Below are positions 36,738-45,555 of a stretch of DNA of 64,000 bases, piece after piece; position 1 is the stretch's first letter, and each line of letters begins with the position of its first letter. The DNA is from Promethearchaeia archaeon (lineage in GTDB: Archaea; Asgardarchaeota; Lokiarchaeia; Sigyniarchaeales; SOKP01): NCBI GenBank assembly GCA_029856105.1, contig JAHQWH010000015.1, positions 124,001 through 188,000 of the forward strand, written 5' to 3'. The position numbers and the translations under genes were made by a program. The notes beneath the pieces are model-generated. The model did not search any database. It was given only the letters and a program-made list of their open reading frames with translations, and was not told where the DNA came from.

Positions 36738-38039
36738 ATGAGTCGTAAACTAATTTTTAAAAAGGAGAAATTTACTGTCATTGTTTGGATACTTGTTATC
36801 GGGACTGTTATTATGGGTTTGGGGTATATGTCATATTCCGCATCAAAAACCGTTAGTGGTTCTTATCAGATTTCAAGGGCTGAATATGTTGCTTCTAAGA
36901 TTGAAATATATAATAACGTAGAAATGGGAGAAATAAATATTAATAATCTTCCTGAAAATTCGGTAAATATTTTAGAGGCAAATTGGAATTTTGATACACC
37001 TGAAGGTTATGGTCCAACTACGAATATCATAACTCATAGTAAGATTGGAAATATTCTAAAAATCTTCATTAACCTTCCTTATCATGAAAATATCTCAAAT
37101 GTAGAGTTCGACATTTCTATTAATCCCAGTTATGAACTATATGATTTCATTAGTAATACTGGAGAAGCAAACATAAATATAAAACTAATGAATATGAATT
37201 TTAGTCGTTTTGAAATTAGTGCGACTACAGGGGATATTTATATCGACCTTACTTATATAGGTTTTCATAATGATCACCTTGTGACTTCTACAACAGGGAG
37301 AATCTGGTTAGACTATTGGGAACTTGTATTCATTGGAGGAGGTAAATTTGATGTGTTAACTGGTGCAAGTTATATTGATATTAAATGGGCACAACATATT
37401 AAATGTTATCATGATATAAACATTACAATTATTACAGATGATTACGTAAGATTTAAATTTTGGTGCCCACTCGAAGTGAGTAGAATGAGAGTTGAATTAG
37501 TAGCAACTACCGGTACAAAAATATTTTCTTCAGATGCTCCAGATTTCATCGAAGTTACCCCAGATCACTATCACTCAGTCAATATTAACGATACGAGTAT
37601 AGATTTCTTAGATTTTGATTTGATTACAACTGATGGCACTGTTTGGGTTTTTATAGTAGATTGCTTTAAACCTCAAAGGTATTGTGACCAAACAATTGAG
37701 CAAAATCCTTGGGAAGTACATACTAATGGCTCCTATGTTATTCCAAGAGCAGGACATGATGTTTCAACTATTGAAATCTATAATGATACAACAAACGCAC
37801 CAATTACATACTTATTGTTAGATCAAAGTTCGGATAATATTTTGGAAGCAAATTGGGATTTAATTTACTTACAGGGGCCTATGTATGGATTAGGTATAAT
37901 AGAAGTTGAATTTTCACATAAAATTGTTGGAGATGTTTTAAAGGTATATATAGATTTAATCTACCAACCAGATCTAATCAGACCTATATTCCAAGGAGGA
38001 TATTTAAATATCCAAACTCATCCAAATTATGGTATTTGA
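36738..38039 (+). CDS. Membrane-anchored exoprotein with internal duplication
   Basis: One N-terminal membrane segment (residues 12-30) then a beta-rich outer domain with DUF4097-like strands (SATTGDIYIDL, VTSTTGRIWLDYW). The region beginning VASKIEIYNN with NILEANWNFD recurs near the C-terminus as DVSTIEIYND with NILEANWDLI, so the protein contains two homologous units, the second cut short after about 75 residues. A TGA stop ends it where the first unit continues for a further 180 residues. Loss of the tail by mutation, or a short natural form, are both possible. Likely cell-surface. Confidence 0.65.
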   Translation: MSRKLIFKKEKFTVIVWILVIGTVIMGLGYMSYSASKTVSGSYQISRAEYVASKIEIYNNVEMGEININNLPENSVNILEANWNFDTPEGYGPTTNIITHSKIGNILKIFINLPYHENISNVEFDISINPSYELYDFISNTGEANINIKLMNMNFSRFEISATTGDIYIDLTYIGFHNDHLVTSTTGRIWLDYWELVFIGGGKFDVLTGASYIDIKWAQHIKCYHDINITIITDDYVRFKFWCPLEVSRMRVELVATTGTKIFSSDAPDFIEVTPDHYHSVNINDTSIDFLDFDLITTDGTVWVFIVDCFKPQRYCDQTIEQNPWEVHTNGSYVIPRAGHDVSTIEIYNDTTNAPITYLLLDQSSDNILEANWDLIYLQGPMYGLGIIEVEFSHKIVGDVLKVYIDLIYQPDLIRPIFQGGYLNIQTHPNYGI

Positions 38040-38104
38040 GCTAATATTAAAGGTTTAACAACTAATTTAAAAGAAATAGAAATAATCATTTCTCTTTTAA
38101 TTAA

Positions 38105-38542
38105 TCATATTAAGTTAAATCCTACAAATTGATAAAACTCGGGAATCAAAGAAAAGATAAGATACAAAACTGTTAACGTTATTAAAGATATCCATAAGGA
38201 TTTTTCCCAGCTAATATCGATCAAGTATTTATTGAAGACAAGAATTAATAAAAACCCGGATATTGAAACAAGTTTAATCAAAAAATTATTTCCTCCATTA
38301 TCAAATCGCAATAATATTAACGAATCTCCAAGAATTTGAAGTAAAAATGCCATCACGCCAAAAAATAACGGAAGTAACATAACAAGAATAAAACTAGAAA
38401 GGATTATCATATATTTCTTCTCTAAAGCCTTTTGTTTTGATTCAAATCGCAGAACCAGAGCAAAAATAATTAAGGATATAATTACTCCGATAATAACCAA
38501 CCACATTATGTTGTAGAATAGATATTCAATTTGAAATAGCAT
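38105..38542 (-). CDS. Four-helix membrane protein, unknown
   Basis: 145 residues with hydrophobic segments near residues 10-31, 45-75, 84-105 and 110-140. It converges with the surface protein gene. No family recognised; the membrane prediction is the only support. Confidence 0.5.
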   Translation of the reverse strand: MLFQIEYLFYNIMWLVIIGVIISLIIFALVLRFESKQKALEKKYMIILSSFILVMLLPLFFGVMAFLLQILGDSLILLRFDNGGNNFLIKLVSISGFLLILVFNKYLIDISWEKSLWISLITLTVLYLIFSLIPEFYQFVGFNLI

Positions 38543-38678
38543 ATTTTCTAACCGTTTAAAAAATTATAATTAGCTTTTAATTGCATTAAGAATAACTCCT
38601 TTTTATATCTATTAAAAAGAATATGTCAACTTTAAAATATTATTAAATCAAAAGAAATTCAGTTAATATTAAATCAAT

Positions 38679-39200
38679 TTATGATTTTGTTTCCATATAA
38701 ATCCAATAAGGTTGGAGTCCTTGTGGAACTTCAGTTTCGGGATATATTTCTCTCTCTTGAAACCCTGCTGAACGATAAACTTGTTGTGCAGCAGTCATAA
38801 ATCGCCCAGTATCAAGTAGGATTCTTGAACACCCGAATTCTTTCCCTTTGTTTAAAAGATGTCTTAATAGGTCTTTTCCAAATCCTTTTCTTCGATATTT
38901 TGGTCTGATATACATTCTTTTTATTACACCTGTGTTAATGTTAAGTTTTATAAAAGCACCCATCCCTACTAGATTTTTTTTTATTTTTAGTATATAGAAA
39001 ACTCCTTCAGGTGGCACATAGGAAGTAAGTTCTTCAACACTAATTTTGGCATAATCTCGAATTGGTTGCCCCAGTACGGAGATTAAATCTATATCGTAGT
39101 GTTTCTTAACTTCATTGGCAATCCAAGACAAATATTCATCATTTAAATCTATTAAAAGGGATTTATGAACTCTCAAATCAATAGGAATGTACTCAATCAT
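38679..39200 (-). CDS. GNAT-family N-acetyltransferase
   Basis: The acetyl-CoA pyrophosphate loop RPKYRRKGFGKDLLRHLL follows the beta strand GVIKRMYI, the GNAT core; YRSAGFQEREIY supplies the final motif. 173 residues. It transfers an acetyl group to an amine; the acceptor is unknown. Confidence 0.85.
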   Translation of the reverse strand: MIEYIPIDLRVHKSLLIDLNDEYLSWIANEVKKHYDIDLISVLGQPIRDYAKISVEELTSYVPPEGVFYILKIKKNLVGMGAFIKLNINTGVIKRMYIRPKYRRKGFGKDLLRHLLNKGKEFGCSRILLDTGRFMTAAQQVYRSAGFQEREIYPETEVPQGLQPYWIYMETKS

Positions 39201-39293
39201 ATGTAATCATATGTTTTTTTTTATTAATAAGTTATATTAAAAGAAGTAGAATAAAAAAAAAGGAGTTAATTCTATTTTAATTACCTTCAATGG

Positions 39294-39728
39294 TTAGGCT
39301 GTTAGCAAAAGAGCCACTAATATGAAACTAATAATGATACCTAGTACGATCCCTATTACGATTGCGATTAAAAAAAGGAGGATTTGTATTACTATAACAA
39401 AAACGAATGACTCGCCAAATTCTTTTTTATAAATAATCTTAACAACAATAGCTCCAATAATAATGGCAATTACTAATTCCACGATACCAAATAGAAAATT
39501 TGCTCCAAACAAGAACTCAACTATCCAACTAACTGGAATATCTGTTAATAGCCAAATTAAATTGATTACGAATGCTGTTAAGAGAGAATCGCTCCAATCT
39601 TTTTTCCTGGCTTTCCACCGCGTCACAAATATACCAATTATAAACATTGCAATTGCTAAAACAATCACTAAAATAAACGCAGTAAGAATTACTATTTCAT
39701 CAGCTGTTAGAAATAACATATTTATCAT
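39294..39728 (-). CDS. Four-helix membrane protein, unknown
   Basis: 144 residues, strongly hydrophobic, with segments near residues 8-32, 44-72, 78-92 and 100-144. It has a short basic cytosolic loop (WKARKKDW). No recognised family. Confidence 0.5.
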   Translation of the reverse strand: MINMLFLTADEIVILTAFILVIVLAIAMFIIGIFVTRWKARKKDWSDSLLTAFVINLIWLLTDIPVSWIVEFLFGANFLFGIVELVIAIIIGAIVVKIIYKKEFGESFVFVIVIQILLFLIAIVIGIVLGIIISFILVALLLTA

Positions 39729-39863
39729 TAAATTTTTGGATATTATACAATAATTTGATCTGTTTATATATAAATATAAACTTTTTATACATTATTCCCT
39801 AATGTTTAATATTAGAAGGTGAAATTAGTTAATAAAAGATGGGAGAATGATTTAATCAGAATG

Positions 39864-40331
39864 TTAGGGAATTTCAATTCCGCACGCAGGACAAATTATT
39901 GTATCTTTATCGATTTTATTTCCGCAGTTGTGACAATGCAATGCTTCACTTTTTTGTTTTGGGAGAGCTTTTGGAGGTGAGCTTTCTTCTATTCTTTCAA
40001 GTAAGGAAAAGAGGTTAGAAAATAAGCCGTTATACCAAGAATTTTTGAGTTTATCGACTCTTCGTATTGTTCTTGAAAGAGGTGTAGCTTCCACTCGAAT
40101 CAGTGTTTTGTTGTTTTTTAAATCGTAAAAATTAATTCGAATTCGCTTCTTCCAATTCGGATCGTGGCCCGTATTGGTGTTCATAGTCCCTTGTTTAGCT
40201 TCTATAAAAGTAGGAGGAGTATGCTTTTTTATTTTGGCTTTATGTTGGCCGGTTATCCATTGCATTGCAAGCTCGAAAGCTTTATCAATAGGAATTTGAA
40301 GAGTTTCCTCATATATCACAGTAACATTCAT
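39864..40331 (-). CDS. Soluble protein with C-terminal zinc ribbon
   Basis: 155 residues. An N-terminal alpha/beta region of about 110 residues (PIDKAFELAMQWITG, RIRINFYDL, TLIRVEATP) has an SRPBCC-like look. It ends with a CxxC-x10-CxxC zinc ribbon (CHNCGNK...CPACGIEIP). Function unknown; a ribbon at the end is common in archaeal nucleic-acid- or protein-binding adaptors. Confidence 0.65.
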   Translation of the reverse strand: MNVTVIYEETLQIPIDKAFELAMQWITGQHKAKIKKHTPPTFIEAKQGTMNTNTGHDPNWKKRIRINFYDLKNNKTLIRVEATPLSRTIRRVDKLKNSWYNGLFSNLFSLLERIEESSPPKALPKQKSEALHCHNCGNKIDKDTIICPACGIEIP

Positions 40332-40410
40332 AAGAACTATATATTATAAGTTCGTATCATCTATAATTTTTGCCATCGGATTATTTTCTCAATTACTATT
40401 TTGATAAATG

Positions 40411-41835
40411 TTATAAAGCTAATTCCCGTAATTTGCGAGTAACTTCTTTTTTTTTTATACCTTTCAGATCAAACCATTTATAAAAGATTAACGCACCCAC
40501 ACTGCAAAAAATGAATGGAATTAATCCTTGAATTATCCGAAGACCTACTAAGGCATCAAACTGATGAGAAACATCTATTGGGTCATAGATTGTGAGCGCG
40601 TGAATAATTGCTATAATAAAACTCTGAAACACTACAGAAGTGCGAATGAAAAAGTTTCTAATTCCAATTAAAGTAGTCTCGTGATGTTTTTTTAATTTCA
40701 CAGCGATTTCATCGTAACAATCAGCCAAAACAGGTGATAACATAATCAAGAACAATGTTACTGATATTCCATTTAGGATGCTTGTTAAATAAAACTGAAA
40801 CGCGTTCACAATAAAGAGGTTTAATAATAGACTTACTCCGTAGGAAGCTAAACCTATTACATAAGTGTTCGAATGTCCTATTCTTTTAGCTAAACGAACC
40901 CATATAGGCATTGTTAGAAAAGAAGATAATAGCATTAAAATTGAACCTAAGCTTCTTATGTGTTGTCCCTCTTGTAGAACATCATCAATAAAGTTGACTG
41001 TATTCATGCTCATAAGACCAAACGCAATCATGAATGTAAGATAAGAAAATACAGCCAACATGAAATTTTTTTGTTTTATAGCCATCTTCATAGTTTTAAA
41101 AAAGGAAATTCTTTCCGAGTTGTCATGCCCTACGATAAATCTCTCTTTTATCACTTTAGATTCCTTGGATCCAGGTATAAACACCATGAGTGAGCACGAG
41201 AGTATAATAACGCTGATAAACGCAGCGATTGTGAACGATGTTGGATTTCCGGGATCAATTACTAGTGACCAAATTGTAATTGCTAAGAAATTTGCTATAA
41301 AAGTAAAAATTTGAGTCAATATCCCTCCTTTTCTACGCGTTGTATCTCCCCTAAAATGTGCAGCAAAGGCACCAAAAGAATGCGTTTGAAGAAGAGAATA
41401 CGATAAATCGTATATGAATACGAATATAATATAATATATTAGAATGGGCAATACGCTTTCAATCCCTGATACTTGAGGGGGGATAAATAGGAAGAAAAAC
41501 AGGATAATTGTAGGAATCCCTCCGATAATGATCCATGGCGTATGAAACCCTCGCTTTCTGGTCCATTTAAAGGGTTTATCTGTAAGATATCCTATAAATG
41601 GGTTAATTAACATACCTAATACTATGTATAGCGTATTTGCTATTGCCATATATATTGGCCATAAAGGAACTATACTGATTAAACCAAGTTCTCCTTCGTA
41701 GAATGTCCAGACATAATTATTGAAAGCTATCATTAAAAAAGTATTCAAAAAATATCCGGTTGAAAACATTACCATCTTTATCATACTAGGATCTTCAGGT
41801 TGAGTATGATTCACATTATTATTTGAGGTTTTCAT
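40411..41835 (-). CDS. GPH-type MFS transporter
   Basis: 474 residues with about 12 membrane helices. The MFS_2 signatures GYLTDKPFKWTRKRGFHTPW after the second helix and the pattern SLLQTHSFGAFAAHFRGDTTRR identify a glycoside-pentoside-hexuronide:cation symporter-like protein. The substrate could be a sugar or glucuronide, which would fit the cytosolic beta-glucuronidase, but the two genes are 23 kb apart. Its gene is divergent from sucC. Confidence 0.82.
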   Translation of the reverse strand: MKTSNNNVNHTQPEDPSMIKMVMFSTGYFLNTFLMIAFNNYVWTFYEGELGLISIVPLWPIYMAIANTLYIVLGMLINPFIGYLTDKPFKWTRKRGFHTPWIIIGGIPTIILFFFLFIPPQVSGIESVLPILIYYIIFVFIYDLSYSLLQTHSFGAFAAHFRGDTTRRKGGILTQIFTFIANFLAITIWSLVIDPGNPTSFTIAAFISVIILSCSLMVFIPGSKESKVIKERFIVGHDNSERISFFKTMKMAIKQKNFMLAVFSYLTFMIAFGLMSMNTVNFIDDVLQEGQHIRSLGSILMLLSSFLTMPIWVRLAKRIGHSNTYVIGLASYGVSLLLNLFIVNAFQFYLTSILNGISVTLFLIMLSPVLADCYDEIAVKLKKHHETTLIGIRNFFIRTSVVFQSFIIAIIHALTIYDPIDVSHQFDALVGLRIIQGLIPFIFCSVGALIFYKWFDLKGIKKKEVTRKLRELAL

Positions 41836-42020
41836 CTTTTATTTCAGAGTTTTTTCTTGATATTATTTTATTCGTTCTATTATTTATTAAAGGCTTCTCT
41901 CCCAAAAAGCAAAAAATAATGTATTGATTCAAATTTTAATTTATTAGAAAAAATTTTATTAAATACTGAGCGATTTTTAATTAATCTTGTTCCATATGAG
42001 ATTCTAGTAAATGTTATTTA

Positions 42021-42028
42021 AAGGAGGT
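42021..42028 (+). promoter_or_regulatory. Strong Shine-Dalgarno site of sucC
   Basis: AAGGAGGT, complementary to the archaeal 16S rRNA 3' end. It is the strongest ribosome site in the window, followed by ATT ATC GTA rather than a normal start. Confidence 0.75.
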
Positions 42029-42035
42029 TATTATC

Positions 42036-43160
42036 GTAAGATTACTCGAATACGAGAGTAAGGAAATTTTTAGCAAGTTTGATATTCCATTAGTTAAAAA
42101 TGTGTTAATTCTAAGGGGTGAAGATATTGAAGAAAAAGTTAAAGGATTTTCATTTCCAGCAATTGTTAAATCACAAATCGCTATTGGAAGCAGAAAAAAA
42201 GCGGGGTTAATTAAAATTGCTAAATCCACAAATGAGGCAATTTCACTGTGTGATGAGTATTTTAATAGAAATATAGCTGGGTTTCAGGTTGAAGCAATTC
42301 TTATTGAAGAACTCGTAACAATAGAACATGAATATTATTGCTCAATCGCTTTAGACGCTTCAGGAAGACAATTTTACCTTATCGTAAGTAAAGAGGGAGG
42401 GATAGACATCGAAGATGTTTCCAAGGAACGCCCAGAAGCAATAATCAAACTTAATTTTTCGTATTCAACAGGATTAACTGAGAATATTGCTAGAGCCGCA
42501 GCCACTCGACTCGGTTTGTTGGGCACTTCATTACAATTAGGTATTAATATTGTTCTGAAATTATGGGAGATCGCAAAAAAATTAGAAGCTCAACTTGTAG
42601 AAATAAATCCTCTGGTAATGACTCCTTCTGGATTAATTGCAGTAGATGGAAAAATGATTCTAGATGATGATGCGGAGTTTCGTCAGCCAATCATTCAAAA
42701 CTTACAAGAGAGGAAGTTAAGTGACCTAGAGAAGCTTGCGAAAAAAGCAGGTTTTTCGTTTGTTGAGCTATCCGGAGAGATTGGTATCTTAGCAAATGGA
42801 GCAGGACTCACGATGGCTTTGTTAGATGTTTTATCTGAGTTAGGTTTACAACCAGCTAATTTTTTGGATGTTGGGGGCGGAGCTAGTAAGGAAAGAGTAT
42901 ATAAAGCGCTGGATTTGATTTTTAAATTGCAGCCGAAAGCTGTTTTGGTAAATATTTTTGGAGGTATCACTCGATGTGACATAGTTGCTCAGGCGATAAT
43001 TCAAGCTCTCAAAGATTTTTCAGATGCTCCACCAATGGTTATTAGACTAACAGGGACTAACGAAAAAGAAGGAGTTGCCTTGCTTAAAGAAGCAAACATA
43101 GATGTGATTCAAGATATTATGGGAGCAGTTAAAAAAGTAAAGGAAGTGCTGAGTGAATAG
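42036..43160 (+). CDS. sucC: Succinyl-CoA ligase (ADP-forming) beta subunit, non-canonical start
   Basis: ATP-grasp subunit: succinate + CoA + ATP to succinyl-CoA. Motifs: LEINPLVMTPSGLIAVDGKM (as VEINPLV), ILANGAGLTMALLDVLSELG, VNIFGGITRCDIVAQAII. Homologues begin MxLxEYEAKE..., which aligns with VRLLEYESKE at 42036. No ATG, GTG or TTG exists in this frame between the preceding stop (41997) and GTG 42102. Starting at the GTG would remove about 22 conserved residues. AAGGAGGT at 42021-42028 sits 7-8 bases before 42036, so initiation at GTA 42036 or ATC 42033 is likely. Sequencing error is an alternative. ATP-citrate lyase genes follow downstream. Confidence 0.8.
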   Translation, partial: VRLLEYESKEIFSKFDIPLVKNVLILRGEDIEEKVKGFSFPAIVKSQIAIGSRKKAGLIKIAKSTNEAISLCDEYFNRNIAGFQVEAILIEELVTIEHEYYCSIALDASGRQFYLIVSKEGGIDIEDVSKERPEAIIKLNFSYSTGLTENIARAAATRLGLLGTSLQLGINIVLKLWEIAKKLEAQLVEINPLVMTPSGLIAVDGKMILDDDAEFRQPIIQNLQERKLSDLEKLAKKAGFSFVELSGEIGILANGAGLTMALLDVLSELGLQPANFLDVGGGASKERVYKALDLIFKLQPKAVLVNIFGGITRCDIVAQAIIQALKDFSDAPPMVIRLTGTNEKEGVALLKEANIDVIQDIMGAVKKVKEVLSE

Positions 43161-43161
43161 C

Positions 43162-44022
43162 ATGTATATTAATGAGAACTCAAAAGTAATCGTTCAAGGC
43201 ATGACGGGAAAACAAGGGATGTTTCACACTCAAATTATGCTTAATTATGGTACTAAAATTGTTGCTGGAGTTACACCTGGAAAGGGAGGTCAACAAGTAC
43301 ATGATATTCCAGTTTTTAACAAGATGAAAGAAGCAATTCAAGAAACAGGCGCAGACACGAGCATTATTTTTGTTCCTGCACGATTCATTTTAAGCGCAGC
43401 TATGGAAAGTTTAAATGCTGGAATCAACATGACATGCATTATAACCGAGAATGTGCCTGTTTTTGATATGATTCAACTTGTAGAGAAAGCTAAAGAAAAA
43501 GGATTATTTTTAATTGGTCCGAATTGCCCTGGAATGCTAATCCCCGATAAAATCAAATTGGGGATAATGCCAAACAACATGTGTCATTACGGTGATGTCG
43601 CAGTAATCTCTAAAAGTGGAACATTATCTTACGAAATAACAAAAGCTATTGGGAATAGTGATATCGGAGTTTCTGCATACATAGGTATAGGTGGAGATCC
43701 TGTGAGAGGAACTACTATGCAAGAAGCTGTAGCTTATTATTCAGAAGATCCAAAGACTAAAATAATCGTCCTTATAGGAGAAATTGGAAGCGACGAGGAG
43801 GAAAAAACTGCAGAGCTTATTAAGTACAATGTTTCTAAACCAGTTATAGCCTATATTGCTGGAAAAAGCGCTCCAGAAGGGAAAAGAATGGGCCATGCTG
43901 GTGCCATAATTTCTGGGGATATTGGAACTGCAAAAGGGAAAATTAAAGCTTTGAAAGACTCAGGAGTTTTAATTGCTAATACTCCTTGGGAGGTTCCTCA
44001 AGTGATTAAAGAAATATTATAA
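43162..44022 (+). CDS. sucD: Succinyl-CoA ligase alpha subunit
   Basis: CoA-binding Rossmann and ligase domains: SKVIVQGMTGKQGMFHT, GPNCPGMLIPDKIKLGI and the phosphohistidine region RMGHAGAIISGDIGTA. 287 residues. ATG 43162 starts one base after the sucC stop; the GTG at 43153 would add three residues overlapping sucC. Forms the heterodimer with SucC and gives substrate-level ATP or succinyl-CoA in a reductive cycle. Confidence 0.93.
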   Translation: MYINENSKVIVQGMTGKQGMFHTQIMLNYGTKIVAGVTPGKGGQQVHDIPVFNKMKEAIQETGADTSIIFVPARFILSAAMESLNAGINMTCIITENVPVFDMIQLVEKAKEKGLFLIGPNCPGMLIPDKIKLGIMPNNMCHYGDVAVISKSGTLSYEITKAIGNSDIGVSAYIGIGGDPVRGTTMQEAVAYYSEDPKTKIIVLIGEIGSDEEEKTAELIKYNVSKPVIAYIAGKSAPEGKRMGHAGAIISGDIGTAKGKIKALKDSGVLIANTPWEVPQVIKEIL

Positions 44023-44258
44023 ATTAAAGTGAATTTAAATTAATTGCTTATTATCTATAAAGTGCCCAGCTGAGCTCAAAATAAAATCCCTATTAATTCG
44101 GATCATGCTAACCCTTAAAAAATTTGATGAAACTACTACACAAAAGGGAAAAGAATCCCATATAAATCATGTAGGTAAAACTTTTATTAAAGTTGAGTTT
44201 ACACTAATTATAAATATTTGACATAATAATAAAAATAAAATATAGGAAAGAGAGAAAA

Positions 44259-45554
44259 TTGGCTCAAAAAAATATTTATGAGTATGATGCTAAGAAGATT
44301 TTAGCTAATGAACTGCCAAAGTATTACCCCGAATTCAAATACCATAACAAATTAGTGATTATTGACTGCGAGACTGACTTAGAGAAAGCAATTTCAGATA
44401 ATCCTTGGATAAATACAGAAAAAGTTGTAGTTAAACCTGACCAACTTTTTGGAAAAAGAGGGAAGGCAAATCTACTTTTGCTAGATGCAAATTGTGATGA
44501 AATGAAAGATTTCTGTTATACCAATTTGGATAAAGTCTACGAGATTGGGAATGTAAGAGGTGCATTGAAGCGTTTACTTGTCGAACCTTTCATTCCTCAC
44601 GAAAAAGAATATTATGTTTCTATCACAACCGAAAGAGAGGGTGATGTGATCCATTTCAGTTTCGAGGGGGGCATTTATGTGGAAGAGAATTGGAATAAGG
44701 TCATTCACATACCAATACCTATTGGAACTGATATTAAAACCTTTGATTTAGAGAATAAATTGCCAGATTTAGGAGACTCTAAAGGTGTTTTAATGCCTTT
44801 TATTAAGGGGCTTTATCAAGTGTTTGTCGATCAGGATTTTACTTTTCTTGAAATCAATCCATTCGCAATCGCTCAAGACAACAAAGTTGTTCCATTAGAT
44901 GTTAAAGCTAGATTAGATGATACCGCTATGTTTCTTCACGCGGATACATGGGGGAATCCAATCAAACCGATTGAATTTCCTACTGCTTTCGGGCAAGTTA
45001 TGTCTGAAAAAGAAGCGTATATACGGGAATTAGATGAAAAGACAGGGGCTTCCCTCAAATTAAAAGTTCTGAATCCAGTTGGTCGAGTTTGGACTATGGT
45101 AGCTGGAGGAGGGGCTTCAGTTATCTATACTGATACGATCGTGGACTTGGGATATGGAGAAGAATTGGGGAATTATGGAGAATATTCTGGGAATCCATCA
45201 CGAGAATATACTGAAATTTACGCTCAAACCATTATAGATCTCATTACAGAAACTCCTGACATCGCAGGGAGATCAAAGTATCTCATAATTGGTGGAGGAA
45301 TTGCTAATTTTACTGATATAAAAGCTACCTTTACTGGAATTGTTAGTGCTATTAAGAATTCAGTTGAAAAATTGAAAAAAGCCAAAGTTAAAATTTACGT
45401 ACGAAGAGGTGGACCTAACGAAAAACAAGGACTTGAACTTATGAAGCAGGTTGGAGAGGAGACTGGCATTCCGATTGAAGTATATGATAGATACACTCAT
45501 ATGACTAGAGTTGTCGATTTAATAAAACAAGCAGAAGAAGCAGGAGGGGCTTAA
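44259..45554 (+). CDS. aclB: ATP-citrate lyase, ATP-grasp (small) subunit
   Basis: 431 residues, resembling the ATP-grasp half of ATP-citrate lyase (EYDAKKILANELP, VKPDQLFGKRGKANLL, FLEINPFAI, and GGGASVIYTDTIVDLG). With AclA it makes acetyl-CoA and oxaloacetate from citrate, CoA and ATP. It starts with TTG 44259; AGGAAAG lies upstream. Its stop and the next gene's ATG are one base apart. This two-subunit layout is the one used by reductive-TCA bacteria. ATP-citrate lyase is rare in archaea. Confidence 0.85.
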   Translation: MAQKNIYEYDAKKILANELPKYYPEFKYHNKLVIIDCETDLEKAISDNPWINTEKVVVKPDQLFGKRGKANLLLLDANCDEMKDFCYTNLDKVYEIGNVRGALKRLLVEPFIPHEKEYYVSITTEREGDVIHFSFEGGIYVEENWNKVIHIPIPIGTDIKTFDLENKLPDLGDSKGVLMPFIKGLYQVFVDQDFTFLEINPFAIAQDNKVVPLDVKARLDDTAMFLHADTWGNPIKPIEFPTAFGQVMSEKEAYIRELDEKTGASLKLKVLNPVGRVWTMVAGGGASVIYTDTIVDLGYGEELGNYGEYSGNPSREYTEIYAQTIIDLITETPDIAGRSKYLIIGGGIANFTDIKATFTGIVSAIKNSVEKLKKAKVKIYVRRGGPNEKQGLELMKQVGEETGIPIEVYDRYTHMTRVVDLIKQAEEAGGA

Positions 45555-45555
45555 A

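Noticed and set aside
44040..44140. tRNA-like GTGCCCAGCTGAGCTC stretch
   Set aside because: No cloverleaf or T-arm consensus could be completed.
44106..44222. 38-codon ATG frame between sucD and aclB
   Set aside because: No ribosome site or recognisable composition; chance frame in an AT-rich spacer.
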